Below, piece after piece: positions 1-9,136 of a stretch of DNA of 64,000 nt; position 1 is the stretch's first letter; each line of letters starts with the position of its first letter. The stretch lies in the NCBI GenBank assembly GCA_913057205.1, contig CAJXNO010000003.1, positions 49,666 to 113,665 of the forward strand. Direction: 5' to 3'. Origin of the DNA: an uncultured Flavobacteriales bacterium (GTDB lineage Bacteria > Bacteroidota > Bacteroidia > Flavobacteriales_G > Salibacteraceae). The notes below the pieces were generated by a model. It was not told the DNA's origin and did no database searches. It was given only the letters and a program-made list of their open reading frames with translations. The position numbers were made by a program, and so were the translations under genes.

Positions 1-38
1 AAGAAGATGCCAAGGCTGTTTGTGTAAGACACTTCATA

Positions 39-250
39 TTATCGCAGTTCAGCGGCTTCAAGTTCTTTGATGGACCGCTTAATGCTTGATATGGCTTGAT
101 TATGGATGCCAAGCTTCGCATAGGTGAAGGCGATGAACGAACTAGGGGTCGTAGACTCATGTAACTGAGGAAGGTCTTCCCAATAGATCATCTCATGGAA
201 TTGGATGGCCTCATCATAGGCTTCCAACTCGTCGTGCAGATCCCGAAGCG
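39..250 (-). pseudogene. 3' fragment of a TPR-like protein gene
   Basis: The minus strand reads about 70 protein-like residues ending at a stop at the left edge. The stretch around AFTYAKLGIHNQAISSIKRS has the alternating small and aromatic spacing of a tetratricopeptide helix pair. The reading frame runs on to position 296, but the residues beyond about 250 do not look like protein and lie on sequence that codes for the neighbouring OmpA gene on the other strand. The 5' part of the gene therefore appears to be missing. It could be a real rearrangement remnant or one half of an assembly chimera. Function cannot be assigned. Confidence 0.4.
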
Positions 251-1479
251 TGAGTAAGGTGTGTACTGGAGGACGCTTCAGCGTTCCGAAGCTCAAGAAG
301 CAAAAGACCTACACGATCAAGGTGGGCGATGCATCTTTCGACTCTGCTGCAGCCGACCTGTATTCCCTCATCCAGCAGCAACGCAGGAAGTTGTGGAAGC
401 TACCATCATCATATTCCTACCGTCCGATTACGATCGAAGCGGAGGATGATACCGAACTGGACTTCGATCGCATCCTGCTCGAGATCTCCGAACCCATTGC
501 AGCCGGTAGTAAGGTTTACCTTTATGAGAAAGAGGTGGCTAACTCGGTAGACTCATCTGAAATCGCAGAAGACGAGAGTTTCCAGTTTGGTCGACTTGAC
601 CGAAATAAGGAATACAGCATGAAATTCGATGATGCGATCGATATGACGGCTGCAGCTGTGTATGGGGTGAACGAGCAGGGTGAACAAGAAGCGCTGCCGG
701 AAGGCGAAGACGGATTCAGTGTGCAGCCAAAACAAGCGTTGGCTGATCAGGTGAAAGAACCTATAGAAGAAGTGCTAGAAGAATCGGAAGAGCTCATTGC
801 TGAAGCACCTACGGAGGAACCGGATGAGGAAGAGAACATTACGCTCACCTTGGGTTCCGTCAAATACGATGGTGAGATCACGATGAAACCTCTAGAGACA
901 GCTGTCGCAGAAACCGATGAAGAAGAGGCCTTTGAACTGACGCCACCGGTGGATGAGAAGAAAGAGCCGGTTCCTGTTCCAAAGACCGTTGTGAATGAGA
1001 CCGTTTTCGAACCCGTGAAAGTGGAGGAGGAAGAAGTGAAGCCTAAGCAAGCGGCAGCTGTTCTTGAAGATAGCGATTGGAAGCAATACCTCGGAAGGGG
1101 AGAGGCTTATGAAACCAAGAAAGGCTAGAACCTGCAATTCGGCTTTAACGAGTTCTTGTTGAGTGAGAACCAGATCGACTATTTGATCCACGTGGTGATT
1201 TTCATGCTGAAGAAGAATCCGAACATGATCTTGACCATTGAGGGTCACACAGACAATGTAGGCTCAGACGAGGTGAACCAACGCATGGCCGTACTTCGTG
1301 CATCCAATGTGCTGTATCACTTAGAGATGGCAGGTATCGAAGATACCCGCTTGAACATCCTAGCGAAAGGTGAAAGCCAGCCGATTGCACCGAATGACAC
1401 GCCTGAAGGACGTGCCATAAACAGAAGGGTTGAATTGATCAAGGACCAATCCAACCCTTCAGAAAGATTGAAGCTTTAA
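250..1479 (+). pseudogene. OmpA-family protein gene, 5'-truncated and with an in-frame TAG
   Basis: The same frame continues through a TAG at 1126-1128. Before it lie two related ~90-residue units (one begins KKQKTYTIKVGDASFD, the other RNKEYSMKFDDAIDMT) and a Pro/Glu-rich linker. After it comes a complete OmpA-like peptidoglycan-binding domain, beginning NLQFGFNEFLLSENQ and containing IEGHTDNVGSDEVNQRMAVLRA and GRAINRRVEL. The domain's first strand starts directly after the TAG, so the interruption splits one gene and does not separate two. There is no signal peptide and no good start: the only candidate is a GTG at 250 on the junction with the TPR fragment. TAG is an ordinary stop elsewhere in this window, so recoding is unlikely. 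It ends 7 bases from the convergent rpoD. Confidence 0.7.
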
Positions 1480-1486
1480 TGGAAAC

Positions 1487-2356
1487 TTATCCGAGGTAAG
1501 CCTTCAGCAGCTTACTGCGAGAGGTGTGGCGTAAACGTCGAATGGCCTTCTCTTTGATTTGGCGAACGCGCTCGCGTGTGAGGTCGAATTCTTCACCGAT
1601 CTCTTCTAATGTCATAGGATGCTTCCCAGTCAACCCGAAATACAAACGGATCACATCGGATTCACGCTCAGATAGGGTGGCCAAAGAACGTTCGATTTCC
1701 CTGCGAAGCGACTCGTTGAGTAAGGTTGATTCAGGATTGTGTTCTTGTTCACCTTCCATCAAGTCGTACATGTTCCTGTCATCATCTTCAGCGCCTGGCA
1801 CAGGAGCATCCATAGATACGTGTCGACGATTGTTCTTAATGTTCTGGCTTACATCGCCTTCTGGCAATTCCAGTACATGGGCGATCTCATCCACCGTTGG
1901 TTCACGCTCATGCACCTGTTCAAGATGCGCGTAGGCGCGATTGATCTTGTTGATGTTACCGATCTTGTTCAATGGCAAGCGAACAATGCGTGCCTGCTCA
2001 GCTAAAGCTTGTAGAATGGACTGACGAATCCACCAAACGGCATAGGAAATGAATTTGAATCCGCGGGTTTCATCAAAGCGTTTAGCTGCTTTGATCAGAC
2101 CAAGGTTACCCTCGTTGATCAAGTCAGGAAGACTCAATCCTTGGTTCTGGTACTGCTTAGAAACGGAAACCACAAAGCGGAGATTAGCACGTACAAGCTT
2201 GGCAAGTGCTACTTGATCGCCCTCTTTGATTCGGCGGGCGAGTTCAACCTCTTCTTCAGCAGTAATAAGGTCTTCACGACCGATCTCGGTCAAGTACTTA
2301 TCGAGAGAGGCGGTCTCCCGATTGGTAATCTGTTGGGTAATTTTCAGTTGGCGCAT
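1487..2356 (-). CDS. rpoD: Primary RNA polymerase sigma factor (RpoD/SigA type)
   Basis: A 289-aa housekeeping sigma factor that directs RNA polymerase to most promoters. I chose the start [14 protein letters not shown] because it matches the family N-terminus; the frame runs 16 codons further upstream without similarity. Region 1.2 lies near residues 14-45 ([15 protein letters not shown]), region 2 near 50-120 ([22 protein letters not shown]), and the region 4.2 helix-turn-helix near the end ([20 protein letters not shown]). Region 1.1 is absent, as is usual for Bacteroidota RpoD, which recognises the TAnnTTTG promoters seen throughout this window. No convincing promoter is visible in the short leader, which begins just after the pnp terminator. 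Confidence 0.97.
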   Translation of the reverse strand: MRQLKITQQITNRETASLDKYLTEIGREDLITAEEEVELARRIKEGDQVALAKLVRANLRFVVSVSKQYQNQGLSLPDLINEGNLGLIKAAKRFDETRGFKFISYAVWWIRQSILQALAEQARIVRLPLNKIGNINKINRAYAHLEQVHEREPTVDEIAHVLELPEGDVSQNIKNNRRHVSMDAPVPGAEDDDRNMYDLMEGEQEHNPESTLLNESLRREIERSLATLSERESDVIRLYFGLTGKHPMTLEEIGEEFDLTRERVRQIKEKAIRRLRHTSRSKLLKAYLG

Positions 2357-2402
2357 GGGATGGATTTTTCGCTGGTATAAAGAAAGACCATCACTAGGGG
2401 CC

Positions 2403-2440
2403 AAAAAGAAGCCGGTATTTAGACTTTTAAATACCGGCTT
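2403..2440 (-). terminator. Intrinsic terminator after pnp
   Basis: A 13-bp perfect inverted repeat (arms 2409-2421 and 2428-2440, core GCCGGTATTTA) with a 6-base loop. On the minus strand it is followed by CTTTTT (2408-2403). It lies 28 bases past the pnp stop and upstream of rpoD, so rpoD should have its own promoter. Confidence 0.85.
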
Positions 2441-2467
2441 GTTGAAAGTGCTATGTAAATCAGTGAC

Positions 2468-4603
2468 TTACTCGGCTGGCTTGCGCTCTGGCTTTGGCAA
2501 AAGCGCCTTGCGGCTCAAGCGAAGTTTACCGGTCTTTTGATCGATTTCAATCAATTTAACCTCTACTTCGTCACCAACTTTCAGTACGTCTTCTACATTT
2601 TCAATGCGTCGCCACTCGATCTCAGAGATGTGGAGTAGGCCTTCTTTACCTGGGATGATCTCAACGAACGCTCCAAACGCAACAACGTTCTTCACCTTTC
2701 CCTTGTAAACTTCACCAACTTCTGGCTTGGCAGTGATGCCTTTGATCCAGTTCATGGCTTTTTGCATGCCTTCTTTATTGTCACAAGCGATCTGGATCAC
2801 ACCCTTATCTCCTTCCTCTGTGATGGAGATTGTTGTTTCCGTTTGCGCTTGGATCTCTTGAATGATCTTACCACCAGGTCCAATTACAGCTCCGATGAAT
2901 TCTTTGTCGATGAACATGGTCTCGATACGTGGCACATGCGGCTTGTAATCCTCACGTGGGGTATCCATGGTCTTCAACATCTCATTCAAGATGTGGCTAC
3001 GTCCATCCTTAGCTTGGTTCAATGCCTTCTCAAGTACCTCGTAAGAAAGGCCATCAACTTTGATGTCCATCTGACAAGCGGTGATTCCATTGGTAGTACC
3101 GGTTACTTTGAAGTCCATATCGCCCAAGTGATCCTCATCGCCTAGGATATCAGAAAGGATTTGATACTTACCATCTTCTCCCATGATCAATCCCATCGCG
3201 ATACCGCTCACTGGACGCTTGATCTTCACACCAGCATCCATCAATGCAAGCGTACCTGCACAAACGGTTGCCATAGAAGATGAACCGTTTGATTCAAGGA
3301 TGTCACTCACAACGCGAATCGTGTAAGGATTGATCTCCGCATCTGGAATCATGCGCTTAAGTGCACGCAACGCAAGGTTACCGTGTCCAACCTCACGACG
3401 GGATACGCCACGAATAGGACGTGCTTCACCGGTTGAGAATGGAGGGAAGTTGTAGTGCAACAAGAAATTCTCGGTGCCTTCTACCAACGCGCCATCAATG
3501 GTCTGCTCGTCAAGCTTCGTACCCAAGGTAACCGTAGTCAACGATTGTGTTTCACCGCGGGTAAAGATCGCTGAACCGTGTGTTCCTGGTAGGTAGTCAA
3601 CCTCACACCAGATCGGACGGATCTCGTCAGTCTTACGACCATCCAAACGCTGACCTTCATCCAAGATCATCTTACGCATGGCCTTCTTTTCTACATCGTG
3701 GAAGTACTTTCCTACCAATCCAGCTTTTTCTTCTTGCTCCTCTTCTGGAAGGGATGCTAAGAATTCTTCGGCCAAGGCTTTGAATGCCTCAGAACGCTCC
3801 TGCTTCGCACTCGCTGATGTAGCGATGGTGTAGCACTTATCAAAGCAGTATGCATGAACGCGTGCCTCCAATTCCTCGTCGTTCGTCTCATGAGAGTACT
3901 CGCGCTTTGGACTTGATTTTTCGATTTTGCTCGCTAGGTCGAGCTGAGCTCGGCAATGAAGCTTGATCTCTTCGTGCGCAAACTTGATGGCGTCGAGCAT
4001 CTCCTTTTCGCTCACTTCGTTCATCTCGCCTTCCACCATCATGATATTATCCATGGTAGCAGCTACCATGATGTCTATATCGCAGTCCGCCATTTGATCC
4101 ATCTTCGGATTGATCACGAACTCACCTTTGATACGTCCAACACGTACTTCAGATACGGGACCTGCAAATGGAATATCAGAAACAGCCAAAGCAGCTGACG
4201 CGGCCAAACATGCCAAGGCATCGGGCTGGGTATTCTTGTCAGAAGAGATCAAGCTCACCATAACTTGCGTGTCCGCATGGTAATCACCAGGGAACAATGG
4301 TCGCAATGCACGGTCGATCAAACGCATGGTCAATACCTCGCTGTCAGACGGACGCGCTTCGCGCTTGAAGAATCCACCAGGAAACTTTCCAGTAGAAGCA
4401 TATTTTTCTCGGTAGTCTACCGTCAACGGTAGAAAGTCAACGCCTTCTTTGGCGTCTTTATTCGATACAACAGCAGCAAGCAACATGGTGTCGCCTTGCT
4501 TAACAACAACAGAACCGTCTGCCTGCTTGGCAAGCTTTCCGGTCTCAATTACGATTTCATCACCATTACGTCCGGTGATGGTTTGATTGGTTCCAATTAA
4601 CAT
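2468..4603 (-). CDS. pnp: Polyribonucleotide nucleotidyltransferase (PNPase)
   Basis: A 711-aa phosphorolytic 3'-5' exoribonuclease for mRNA decay, forming a ring-shaped trimer. I chose the start [14 protein letters not shown] because 16 upstream in-frame codons show no family similarity. Two RNase PH-like domains are visible ([21 protein letters not shown] in the first; [19 protein letters not shown] in the second). They are followed by a KH domain ([17 protein letters not shown]) and an S1 RNA-binding domain ([21 protein letters not shown]). The order rpsO-pnp matches the classic operon, but here an intrinsic terminator separates the two genes, so pnp is reached by read-through or from its own promoter. 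Confidence 0.98.
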   Translation of the reverse strand: MLIGTNQTITGRNGDEIVIETGKLAKQADGSVVVKQGDTMLLAAVVSNKDAKEGVDFLPLTVDYREKYASTGKFPGGFFKREARPSDSEVLTMRLIDRALRPLFPGDYHADTQVMVSLISSDKNTQPDALACLAASAALAVSDIPFAGPVSEVRVGRIKGEFVINPKMDQMADCDIDIMVAATMDNIMMVEGEMNEVSEKEMLDAIKFAHEEIKLHCRAQLDLASKIEKSSPKREYSHETNDEELEARVHAYCFDKCYTIATSASAKQERSEAFKALAEEFLASLPEEEQEEKAGLVGKYFHDVEKKAMRKMILDEGQRLDGRKTDEIRPIWCEVDYLPGTHGSAIFTRGETQSLTTVTLGTKLDEQTIDGALVEGTENFLLHYNFPPFSTGEARPIRGVSRREVGHGNLALRALKRMIPDAEINPYTIRVVSDILESNGSSSMATVCAGTLALMDAGVKIKRPVSGIAMGLIMGEDGKYQILSDILGDEDHLGDMDFKVTGTTNGITACQMDIKVDGLSYEVLEKALNQAKDGRSHILNEMLKTMDTPREDYKPHVPRIETMFIDKEFIGAVIGPGGKIIQEIQAQTETTISITEEGDKGVIQIACDNKEGMQKAMNWIKGITAKPEVGEVYKGKVKNVVAFGAFVEIIPGKEGLLHISEIEWRRIENVEDVLKVGDEVEVKLIEIDQKTGKLRLSRKALLPKPERKPAE

Positions 4604-4632
4604 AACAACAATAAACGATAAGTATGAATACG

Positions 4633-4659
4633 AAAAAAGGCAATGTAGCATTGCCTTTT
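4633..4659 (-). terminator. Intrinsic terminator between rpsO and pnp
   Basis: A perfect 11-bp stem (4635-4645 and 4649-4659, AAAAGGCAATG) with a 3-base loop. Minus-strand transcripts leaving rpsO would meet it followed by a run of U (T6 on the minus strand, 4638-4633). It sits 20 bases past the rpsO stop and about 30 bases before the pnp start. Confidence 0.85.
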
Positions 4660-4678
4660 CCCATTTTTTGATGAGGTT

Positions 4679-4948
4679 TTACTTCCTCAAATTAAGTTCT
4701 TTAATGATGCTTCGGTAGCGCTCGATGTCCTTGTTCTTCAAATAGTTCAACAGGCTTCTGCGCTTACCTACCAAGCGAATCAACGCTTGCTGGGTGTTGA
4801 AGTCTTTCTTGTTCGCCTTCAAATGGTCGGTCAAGTGTGCAATTCGGTAGGTGAACAGTGCGATCTGGCCTTCTGCAGATCCTGAGTCTGAAGCGCCGCT
4901 ACCGTGCTTCTTGAATATCTCTTGTTTCTTTTCGCTTGTCAAATACAT
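4679..4948 (-). CDS. rpsO: 30S ribosomal protein S15
   Basis: An 89-aa primary 16S rRNA-binding protein, the normal length for the family. The diagnostic core is present: GSAEGQIALFTYRIAHLTDHL, then DFNTQQALIRLVGKRRSLLNYL. The start is the only ATG near a strong promoter. It is the promoter-proximal gene of the rpsO-pnp pair. Confidence 0.99.
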   Translation of the reverse strand: MYLTSEKKQEIFKKHGSGASDSGSAEGQIALFTYRIAHLTDHLKANKKDFNTQQALIRLVGKRRSLLNYLKNKDIERYRSIIKELNLRK

Positions 4949-4982
4949 GCTTCAGCTTTTCTTTATCTTTCTAAAAGGGGCG

Positions 4983-5012
4983 CAAAGATACGAATAAATT
5001 ATCCTGCAGCAA
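4983..5012 (-). promoter_or_regulatory. rpsO promoter (-33 TTG, -7 TATCTTTG)
   Basis: On the minus strand, TTG (5012-5010) is followed after 19 bases by TATCTTTG (4990-4983). This matches the Bacteroidota TTG/TAnnTTTG consensus at its normal spacing. The predicted leader is about 30 bases. Confidence 0.8.
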
Positions 5013-5020
5013 TCACTTAA

Positions 5021-5866
5021 TTAATTTTTAATCAGTGTGATGAACTGGCTCAATTTGTCTTTGAGGTCTTTCCGTTCTACGATGAAATCCAAGAAGCCAT
5101 GTTCTAAGACGAATTCCGCTGTTTGAAAGCCTTCTGGTAGGTCTTTACCGATGGTCTCTTTCACCACGCGTGGACCTGCAAATCCGATCAAGGCTTCGGG
5201 CTCTGAGATGTTGATGTCACCCAACATCGCAAACGACGCGGTCACACCACCCGTAGTTGGGTCGGTGAGGATGGAGATGTACGGAAGCTTGTGCTCTGCC
5301 AATTGCGTCAACTTTGCACTGGTCTTGGCCATCTGCATCAATGAGAAAGCGGCTTCCATCATACGTGCACCACCACTCTTGCTGATCATGATAAAGGGTG
5401 AATTGTTCTCGATCGCATGATCGATAGCACGTGCAATCTTCTCACCTACAACGGAACCCATGCTACCACCGATGAATTGGAAATCCATTGCCGCGATCAC
5501 CACTTTTTTGCGGTTCATGTTTCCCGCAGCCGTGCGAACGGCATCGTGAAGCCCAGTCTTCTTGATCGTCGACTTCAGTCGATGCGCATATTTTTTGGTG
5601 TCTTCAAACGACAAAGGGTCGCCTGAAATGATGTGTGGATTGATCTCGGTGTACCGGTTGTTGTCAAAAAGGATCTGGAAATACTGCTGAGAGCTGATGC
5701 GCTCGTGGTACTTACACTTTTCGCATACCCAGTAGTTGTGTGCGTGTTCATCAGAACTCACCACGTGGTTGCACTTGCGGCACTTGTACCACAGTCCCTC
5801 CGGGGTCTCCTTCTTCTCCTTGGTTGGGGTGCGGATACCCTCTGTCATTCGTTTAAACCATCCCAT
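5021..5866 (-). CDS. accD: Acetyl-CoA carboxylase carboxyltransferase subunit beta
   Basis: A 281-aa subunit that, with AccA, moves the carboxyl group from biotin to acetyl-CoA to make malonyl-CoA, the first step of fatty-acid synthesis. A four-cysteine zinc ribbon is visible at C29, C32, C48 and C51 (KCRKCNHVV and WVCEKCKYH). The crotonase-fold glycine-rich segments [13 protein letters not shown] and [18 protein letters not shown] follow, as does [14 protein letters not shown]. Length is normal. It has its own promoter within the short gap after the upstream outer-membrane gene. Confidence 0.98.
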   Translation of the reverse strand: MGWFKRMTEGIRTPTKEKKETPEGLWYKCRKCNHVVSSDEHAHNYWVCEKCKYHERISSQQYFQILFDNNRYTEINPHIISGDPLSFEDTKKYAHRLKSTIKKTGLHDAVRTAAGNMNRKKVVIAAMDFQFIGGSMGSVVGEKIARAIDHAIENNSPFIMISKSGGARMMEAAFSLMQMAKTSAKLTQLAEHKLPYISILTDPTTGGVTASFAMLGDINISEPEALIGFAGPRVVKETIGKDLPEGFQTAEFVLEHGFLDFIVERKDLKDKLSQFITLIKN

Positions 5867-5888
5867 ACGAGGTGCTTTGGATAAGGTG

Positions 5889-5917
5889 CAAAGCTATACC
5901 AATATTTCTGACTGCAA
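5889..5917 (-). promoter_or_regulatory. accD promoter (-33 TTG, -7 TAGCTTTG)
   Basis: The minus strand shows TTG (5917-5915), 18 bases, then TAGCTTTG (5896-5889), which lies 22 bases before the accD start codon. This is a good match to the Bacteroidota consensus. Confidence 0.75.
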
Positions 5918-5921
5918 ATCC

Positions 5922-8351
5922 TTAGAAAGGATAGCCAATACCAAGGTTGAGGGTGATGTCTGGTAGGTAGCTTGAACTCCACTCTGGCACAGGTGCCAAG
6001 CCCCTATTGATCCGCGTTTGATTCGCCTCTGCCCGGATGGCGTTGGTCTGTGTCTTCGGTTGAAACAGCCATCGCTCGCCAACCGGAAGCGCAGGATCCT
6101 TCAACTGAATCCCTGCATCAAAGCGAAGTACGAAAAAGCTGAAGTCTAATCGGATCCCCGCCCCCGGCGCAATGGCCAACTCACGGTAGAATCGATCGAC
6201 CGCGAAATTCGCTCCGCGACGCTGCGGATCGAAACCATTGATCCAGATGTTTCCGATGTCCATGAACAAGGCTCCCTCGATCTGCTTGATGAGGTCGAAG
6301 CGGTATTCAAAATTGAATTCAAGTTGGCTTTCTCCTACCTGATCGATGGCATACGTGGCCGTATCTGAAAGCGAGCCCGGACCCAGCGCCCGCGCACGCC
6401 ATGCCCGAACGCCGTTAGAACCTCCGCCGAAGAAGCTGCGCTCAAAAGGCAGGGTGTTCAGATTGGCTAAAGACAGTCCCAAGCCACCAAAGAAGCGATA
6501 GATAAATTGTGTACCTTCTGTCAAATTCAAGTAGCGCACGAACTCAAGGTCCCACTTCAAGTATTGAGCAAAGGCAATGTTGTCAATCAAGTAGGAGTTG
6601 CGTTCGGCATCGTAGTCCAAGCCGATCACACTGCTGGCGAGGCGGGTGAGGTTTCCTGCCGACTCAAAATTCACGCGGTAGTAGTAGAAGTTCTTGAACT
6701 TGTTTACATCTTGTGTCGTGTAGCTGTAGGATACCCTTCCTGCCGGGATGATGTGGTCATTGTAGCTGTTGATCAAAAGGCTGTTGTTCGTCGCTTGCAG
6801 CTGTTGCTCAAACAAGGGTGTTTTGATAAGCTCGATCACACTGAGATCGATCGGTGCAATGGTCAACTGGTCTTGCGGACGGGTCCGCATGGTGTATTGG
6901 TAATTGGTGTTGATCAAGTCGCGCTGAAACTGTGGTCTTGCTTGTCGGTCTAACGATATCGATATGTTCGTCTTTGGCTCCTTCACCCGTGGCATCTCTC
7001 GCCGTGTACTGCGCAGCAGAAAATCAGGAATGGTCAAGCTCACCTGCGTACCAAATTCGTAGGTGTTGAACAGTCCAACATTCTCTAAGACCTGAATATT
7101 CTCTTGATTATCTGTACTGTTCGTTCGCTGCGCCTCTAGTCCGCCGTAGATGTCCCAACTCAACTGCTCCGCTCCCCGAAACAGGTTGCTGTTCTTGTAA
7201 TTCAATCCTGCATGAACCCCAAGGTTACCAGATCGGTTTGTGCCCGTTGTCTCAATACTGAACGCTTGTTTCGGTGCCTTGGTGAGCTGAATGTTCAGGT
7301 CCAACAAGGCGATGTTCGAATCCACCTCACTGGGCACATACTGCATATCGATGAACCGAAAGTTCCCGAGCGCGTTCAGGCGCTGGTAGGTGTAGTTCGT
7401 CTTTGACTTGGAATACATGTCTCCTGGATCGATGAACAAACTGCGATCAATGCGCAACGGACGAATGAAGGGCTTGTCGAGGTATAAGAAGGTCAGCGAT
7501 CGAAAAGCCAAGGTGTCTAATTCTCGTTTACCGGTGCTTCGAGTACTGAAGTTTTCATTGATCACAATGTTGTTGATGTAATGCCTTCTATGCGAACGTT
7601 CGATCACGGTGTCTTCACCATTCACCTGATCCACTACCCGAAGGTTGCGCACGCGGATCGCAACATCCAGTCTGTTCCCATCCAGGTTCGTGTCCACATC
7701 AAAAACCACATGGATCTTATCGAAGGTGTAGTATCCGCGTTCTTTCATCGACTTCGTTAGGCGCTCTCGCTCTTTCTCGAATAGACTCGCCTGAAAACGG
7801 GTGCCCGGACGTAGATCCGACCGGATTCCACTCGTAAATTCCTTGATCAAGGCAGTGTCTTCAAAGGCGTAGCTGATCTTTCTGATCAAATAGGGCTCTC
7901 CCGTGTAAACGTAGAAATCGAGTTCCGCGCTCTTTTTACCCAGCAAGGCCTGCGCTTCCACCCGCGCATCGAAGTAGCCTTCGTTTTGCAAGACCTTGGT
8001 CATCTGCTCCACACTGCGCTCCAAAAGGATGGGTTCGTAGATCGAAGGCTCTTCGCCCACGTTGTTTTTGAGGTACGACCAAAGTTTTCTATCTTGAATG
8101 CGACGGGAAGCCCAGTTGTAGACGCTGATGTGAAAGGGAATGATTCCCGCGATCTTTCGGTACGGCTTCTGCTTGGTGACCGCTTCCAGATCTTCCACAC
8201 TGCCTTCAAACTCGATGTCTGAGTTCTCATTGATGCGGATGTTCCGATCCACCACCATGTGCTCACCCTCCTGAATGTTTCGCGTAGGCTTACACGCCTG
8301 AACCAACACGCTGAACAAAACAAGAAGAAGAATGGAGTGGGTAGACCTCAT
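5922..8351 (-). CDS. BamA/TamA-family outer-membrane lipoprotein (TamL-like)
   Basis: An 809-aa Omp85-superfamily protein expected to insert or translocate proteins at the outer membrane. I chose the ATG at 8351 (MRSTHSILL) over a TTG three codons upstream. The N-terminus ends in a lipobox (VLVQAC), so it should be lipid-anchored, a feature of the TamL branch in Bacteroidota. POTRA-like regions fill roughly residues 60-360 (MTKVLQNEGYFDARVEA; RLTKSMKERGYYTFDKI). The C-terminal barrel has the conserved loop-6-like motif GGGSNGVRAWRARALGPGS and ends in a terminal phenylalanine (GIGYPF). It is divergent from the RNA methylase and upstream of accD. Confidence 0.9.
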   Translation of the reverse strand: MRSTHSILLLVLFSVLVQACKPTRNIQEGEHMVVDRNIRINENSDIEFEGSVEDLEAVTKQKPYRKIAGIIPFHISVYNWASRRIQDRKLWSYLKNNVGEEPSIYEPILLERSVEQMTKVLQNEGYFDARVEAQALLGKKSAELDFYVYTGEPYLIRKISYAFEDTALIKEFTSGIRSDLRPGTRFQASLFEKERERLTKSMKERGYYTFDKIHVVFDVDTNLDGNRLDVAIRVRNLRVVDQVNGEDTVIERSHRRHYINNIVINENFSTRSTGKRELDTLAFRSLTFLYLDKPFIRPLRIDRSLFIDPGDMYSKSKTNYTYQRLNALGNFRFIDMQYVPSEVDSNIALLDLNIQLTKAPKQAFSIETTGTNRSGNLGVHAGLNYKNSNLFRGAEQLSWDIYGGLEAQRTNSTDNQENIQVLENVGLFNTYEFGTQVSLTIPDFLLRSTRREMPRVKEPKTNISISLDRQARPQFQRDLINTNYQYTMRTRPQDQLTIAPIDLSVIELIKTPLFEQQLQATNNSLLINSYNDHIIPAGRVSYSYTTQDVNKFKNFYYYRVNFESAGNLTRLASSVIGLDYDAERNSYLIDNIAFAQYLKWDLEFVRYLNLTEGTQFIYRFFGGLGLSLANLNTLPFERSFFGGGSNGVRAWRARALGPGSLSDTATYAIDQVGESQLEFNFEYRFDLIKQIEGALFMDIGNIWINGFDPQRRGANFAVDRFYRELAIAPGAGIRLDFSFFVLRFDAGIQLKDPALPVGERWLFQPKTQTNAIRAEANQTRINRGLAPVPEWSSSYLPDITLNLGIGYPF

Positions 8352-8361
8352 GCAGGGCAAC

Positions 8362-8369
8362 TATCTTTG
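8362..8369 (+). promoter_or_regulatory. -7 element for the RNA methyltransferase gene
   Basis: TATCTTTG on the plus strand lies 26 bases before the start codon at 8396 and exactly fits TAnnTTTG. No TTG is present at the -33 position. It is interleaved with the divergent element for the TamL-like gene. Confidence 0.6.
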
Positions 8370-8373
8370 ATCC

Positions 8374-8381
8374 CAAAGCTA
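8374..8381 (-). promoter_or_regulatory. -7 element for the TamL-like gene
   Basis: The minus strand reads TAGCTTTG here, 22 bases before the start at 8351. The two divergent transcripts would start within about 10 bases of each other, so the promoters should compete. No -33 TTG was seen. Confidence 0.55.
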
Positions 8382-8395
8382 AGGACATTTCAAGC

Positions 8396-9136
8396 ATGGG
8401 GTCATTGAGCAAGGCTGAAATAAAGTTGATCCGCTCCCTTCAGCGGAAGAAGGAGCGCAAGCAGCACGGACTTTTCATCATCGAAGGGGAGAAGCTCCTC
8501 AGCGAGGCCCTGCAAGCGAATGTGCCACTCGAACACATCCTGCTTCAATCCCATTCGGCCTTTGTTGATCAACTCCCCGAAGCAACGGTGGTGTCTAACA
8601 AACAAATGGAACAGGTAAGCGCCTTGCATTCCGCATCTCCTGCGCTGGCCGTCGTTAACATGAGTCCGAATGGCTGGCGATCCGCAACCGAGAAACCTTC
8701 ACGTATCTTGGCCCTCGATGGCATCGCTGACCAGGGCAACATTGGTACCATCCTACGTAGTGCAGACTGGTTTGGGATCACGCATGTGCTGATGTCGGAT
8801 GACTGTGTGGATGTCTTTAATCCCAAAACCGTTCAAGCCACCATGGGGAGCCTCTTTCATCTCAGCTGGGAGCAAGGTGATCTGCCTGACCTACTTATGC
8901 GCCACAAGAAAGGGGGCTACAAGATCTGGATCACTGATCTCCAAGGCGAATCCTTGAAAGCCTTATCTGCGGAAAAAGATCCAGCCATTTTGGTCATTGG
9001 AAGTGAGTCGCATGGGGTTCGACCAGAAGTTGAAGCGTGCGCTGATGCCCGATTGAAAATACCCGGCAGGGGAGAGGCAGAGAGCTTGAATGCCAGCATC
9101 GCTACCTCCATTGCTCTCTATGAGTGGAGCCGCTAG
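8396..9136 (+). CDS. TrmH/SpoU-family RNA 2'-O-methyltransferase
   Basis: A 246-aa SPOUT methyltransferase that methylates a ribose in rRNA or tRNA using S-adenosylmethionine. An N-terminal substrate-binding domain (RSLQRKKERKQHGLFIIEGEKLL) precedes the three SpoU motifs: DQGNIGTILRSADWFG (motif 1), ILVIGSESHGV (motif 2) and IPGRGEAESLNASIATSIAL (motif 3). The deep-knot fold is well conserved. The exact target nucleotide cannot be inferred. The stop overlaps the convergent porT stop by 4 bases. Confidence 0.93.
   Translation: MGSLSKAEIKLIRSLQRKKERKQHGLFIIEGEKLLSEALQANVPLEHILLQSHSAFVDQLPEATVVSNKQMEQVSALHSASPALAVVNMSPNGWRSATEKPSRILALDGIADQGNIGTILRSADWFGITHVLMSDDCVDVFNPKTVQATMGSLFHLSWEQGDLPDLLMRHKKGGYKIWITDLQGESLKALSAEKDPAILVIGSESHGVRPEVEACADARLKIPGRGEAESLNASIATSIALYEWSR

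Noticed and set aside
1126..1128. TAG recoding (pyrrolysine or amber suppression)
   Set aside because: TAG ends several intact genes in this window (for example at 19199, 21601, 31774, 33220 and 48670), so it is an ordinary stop. A mutation or base error is simpler.
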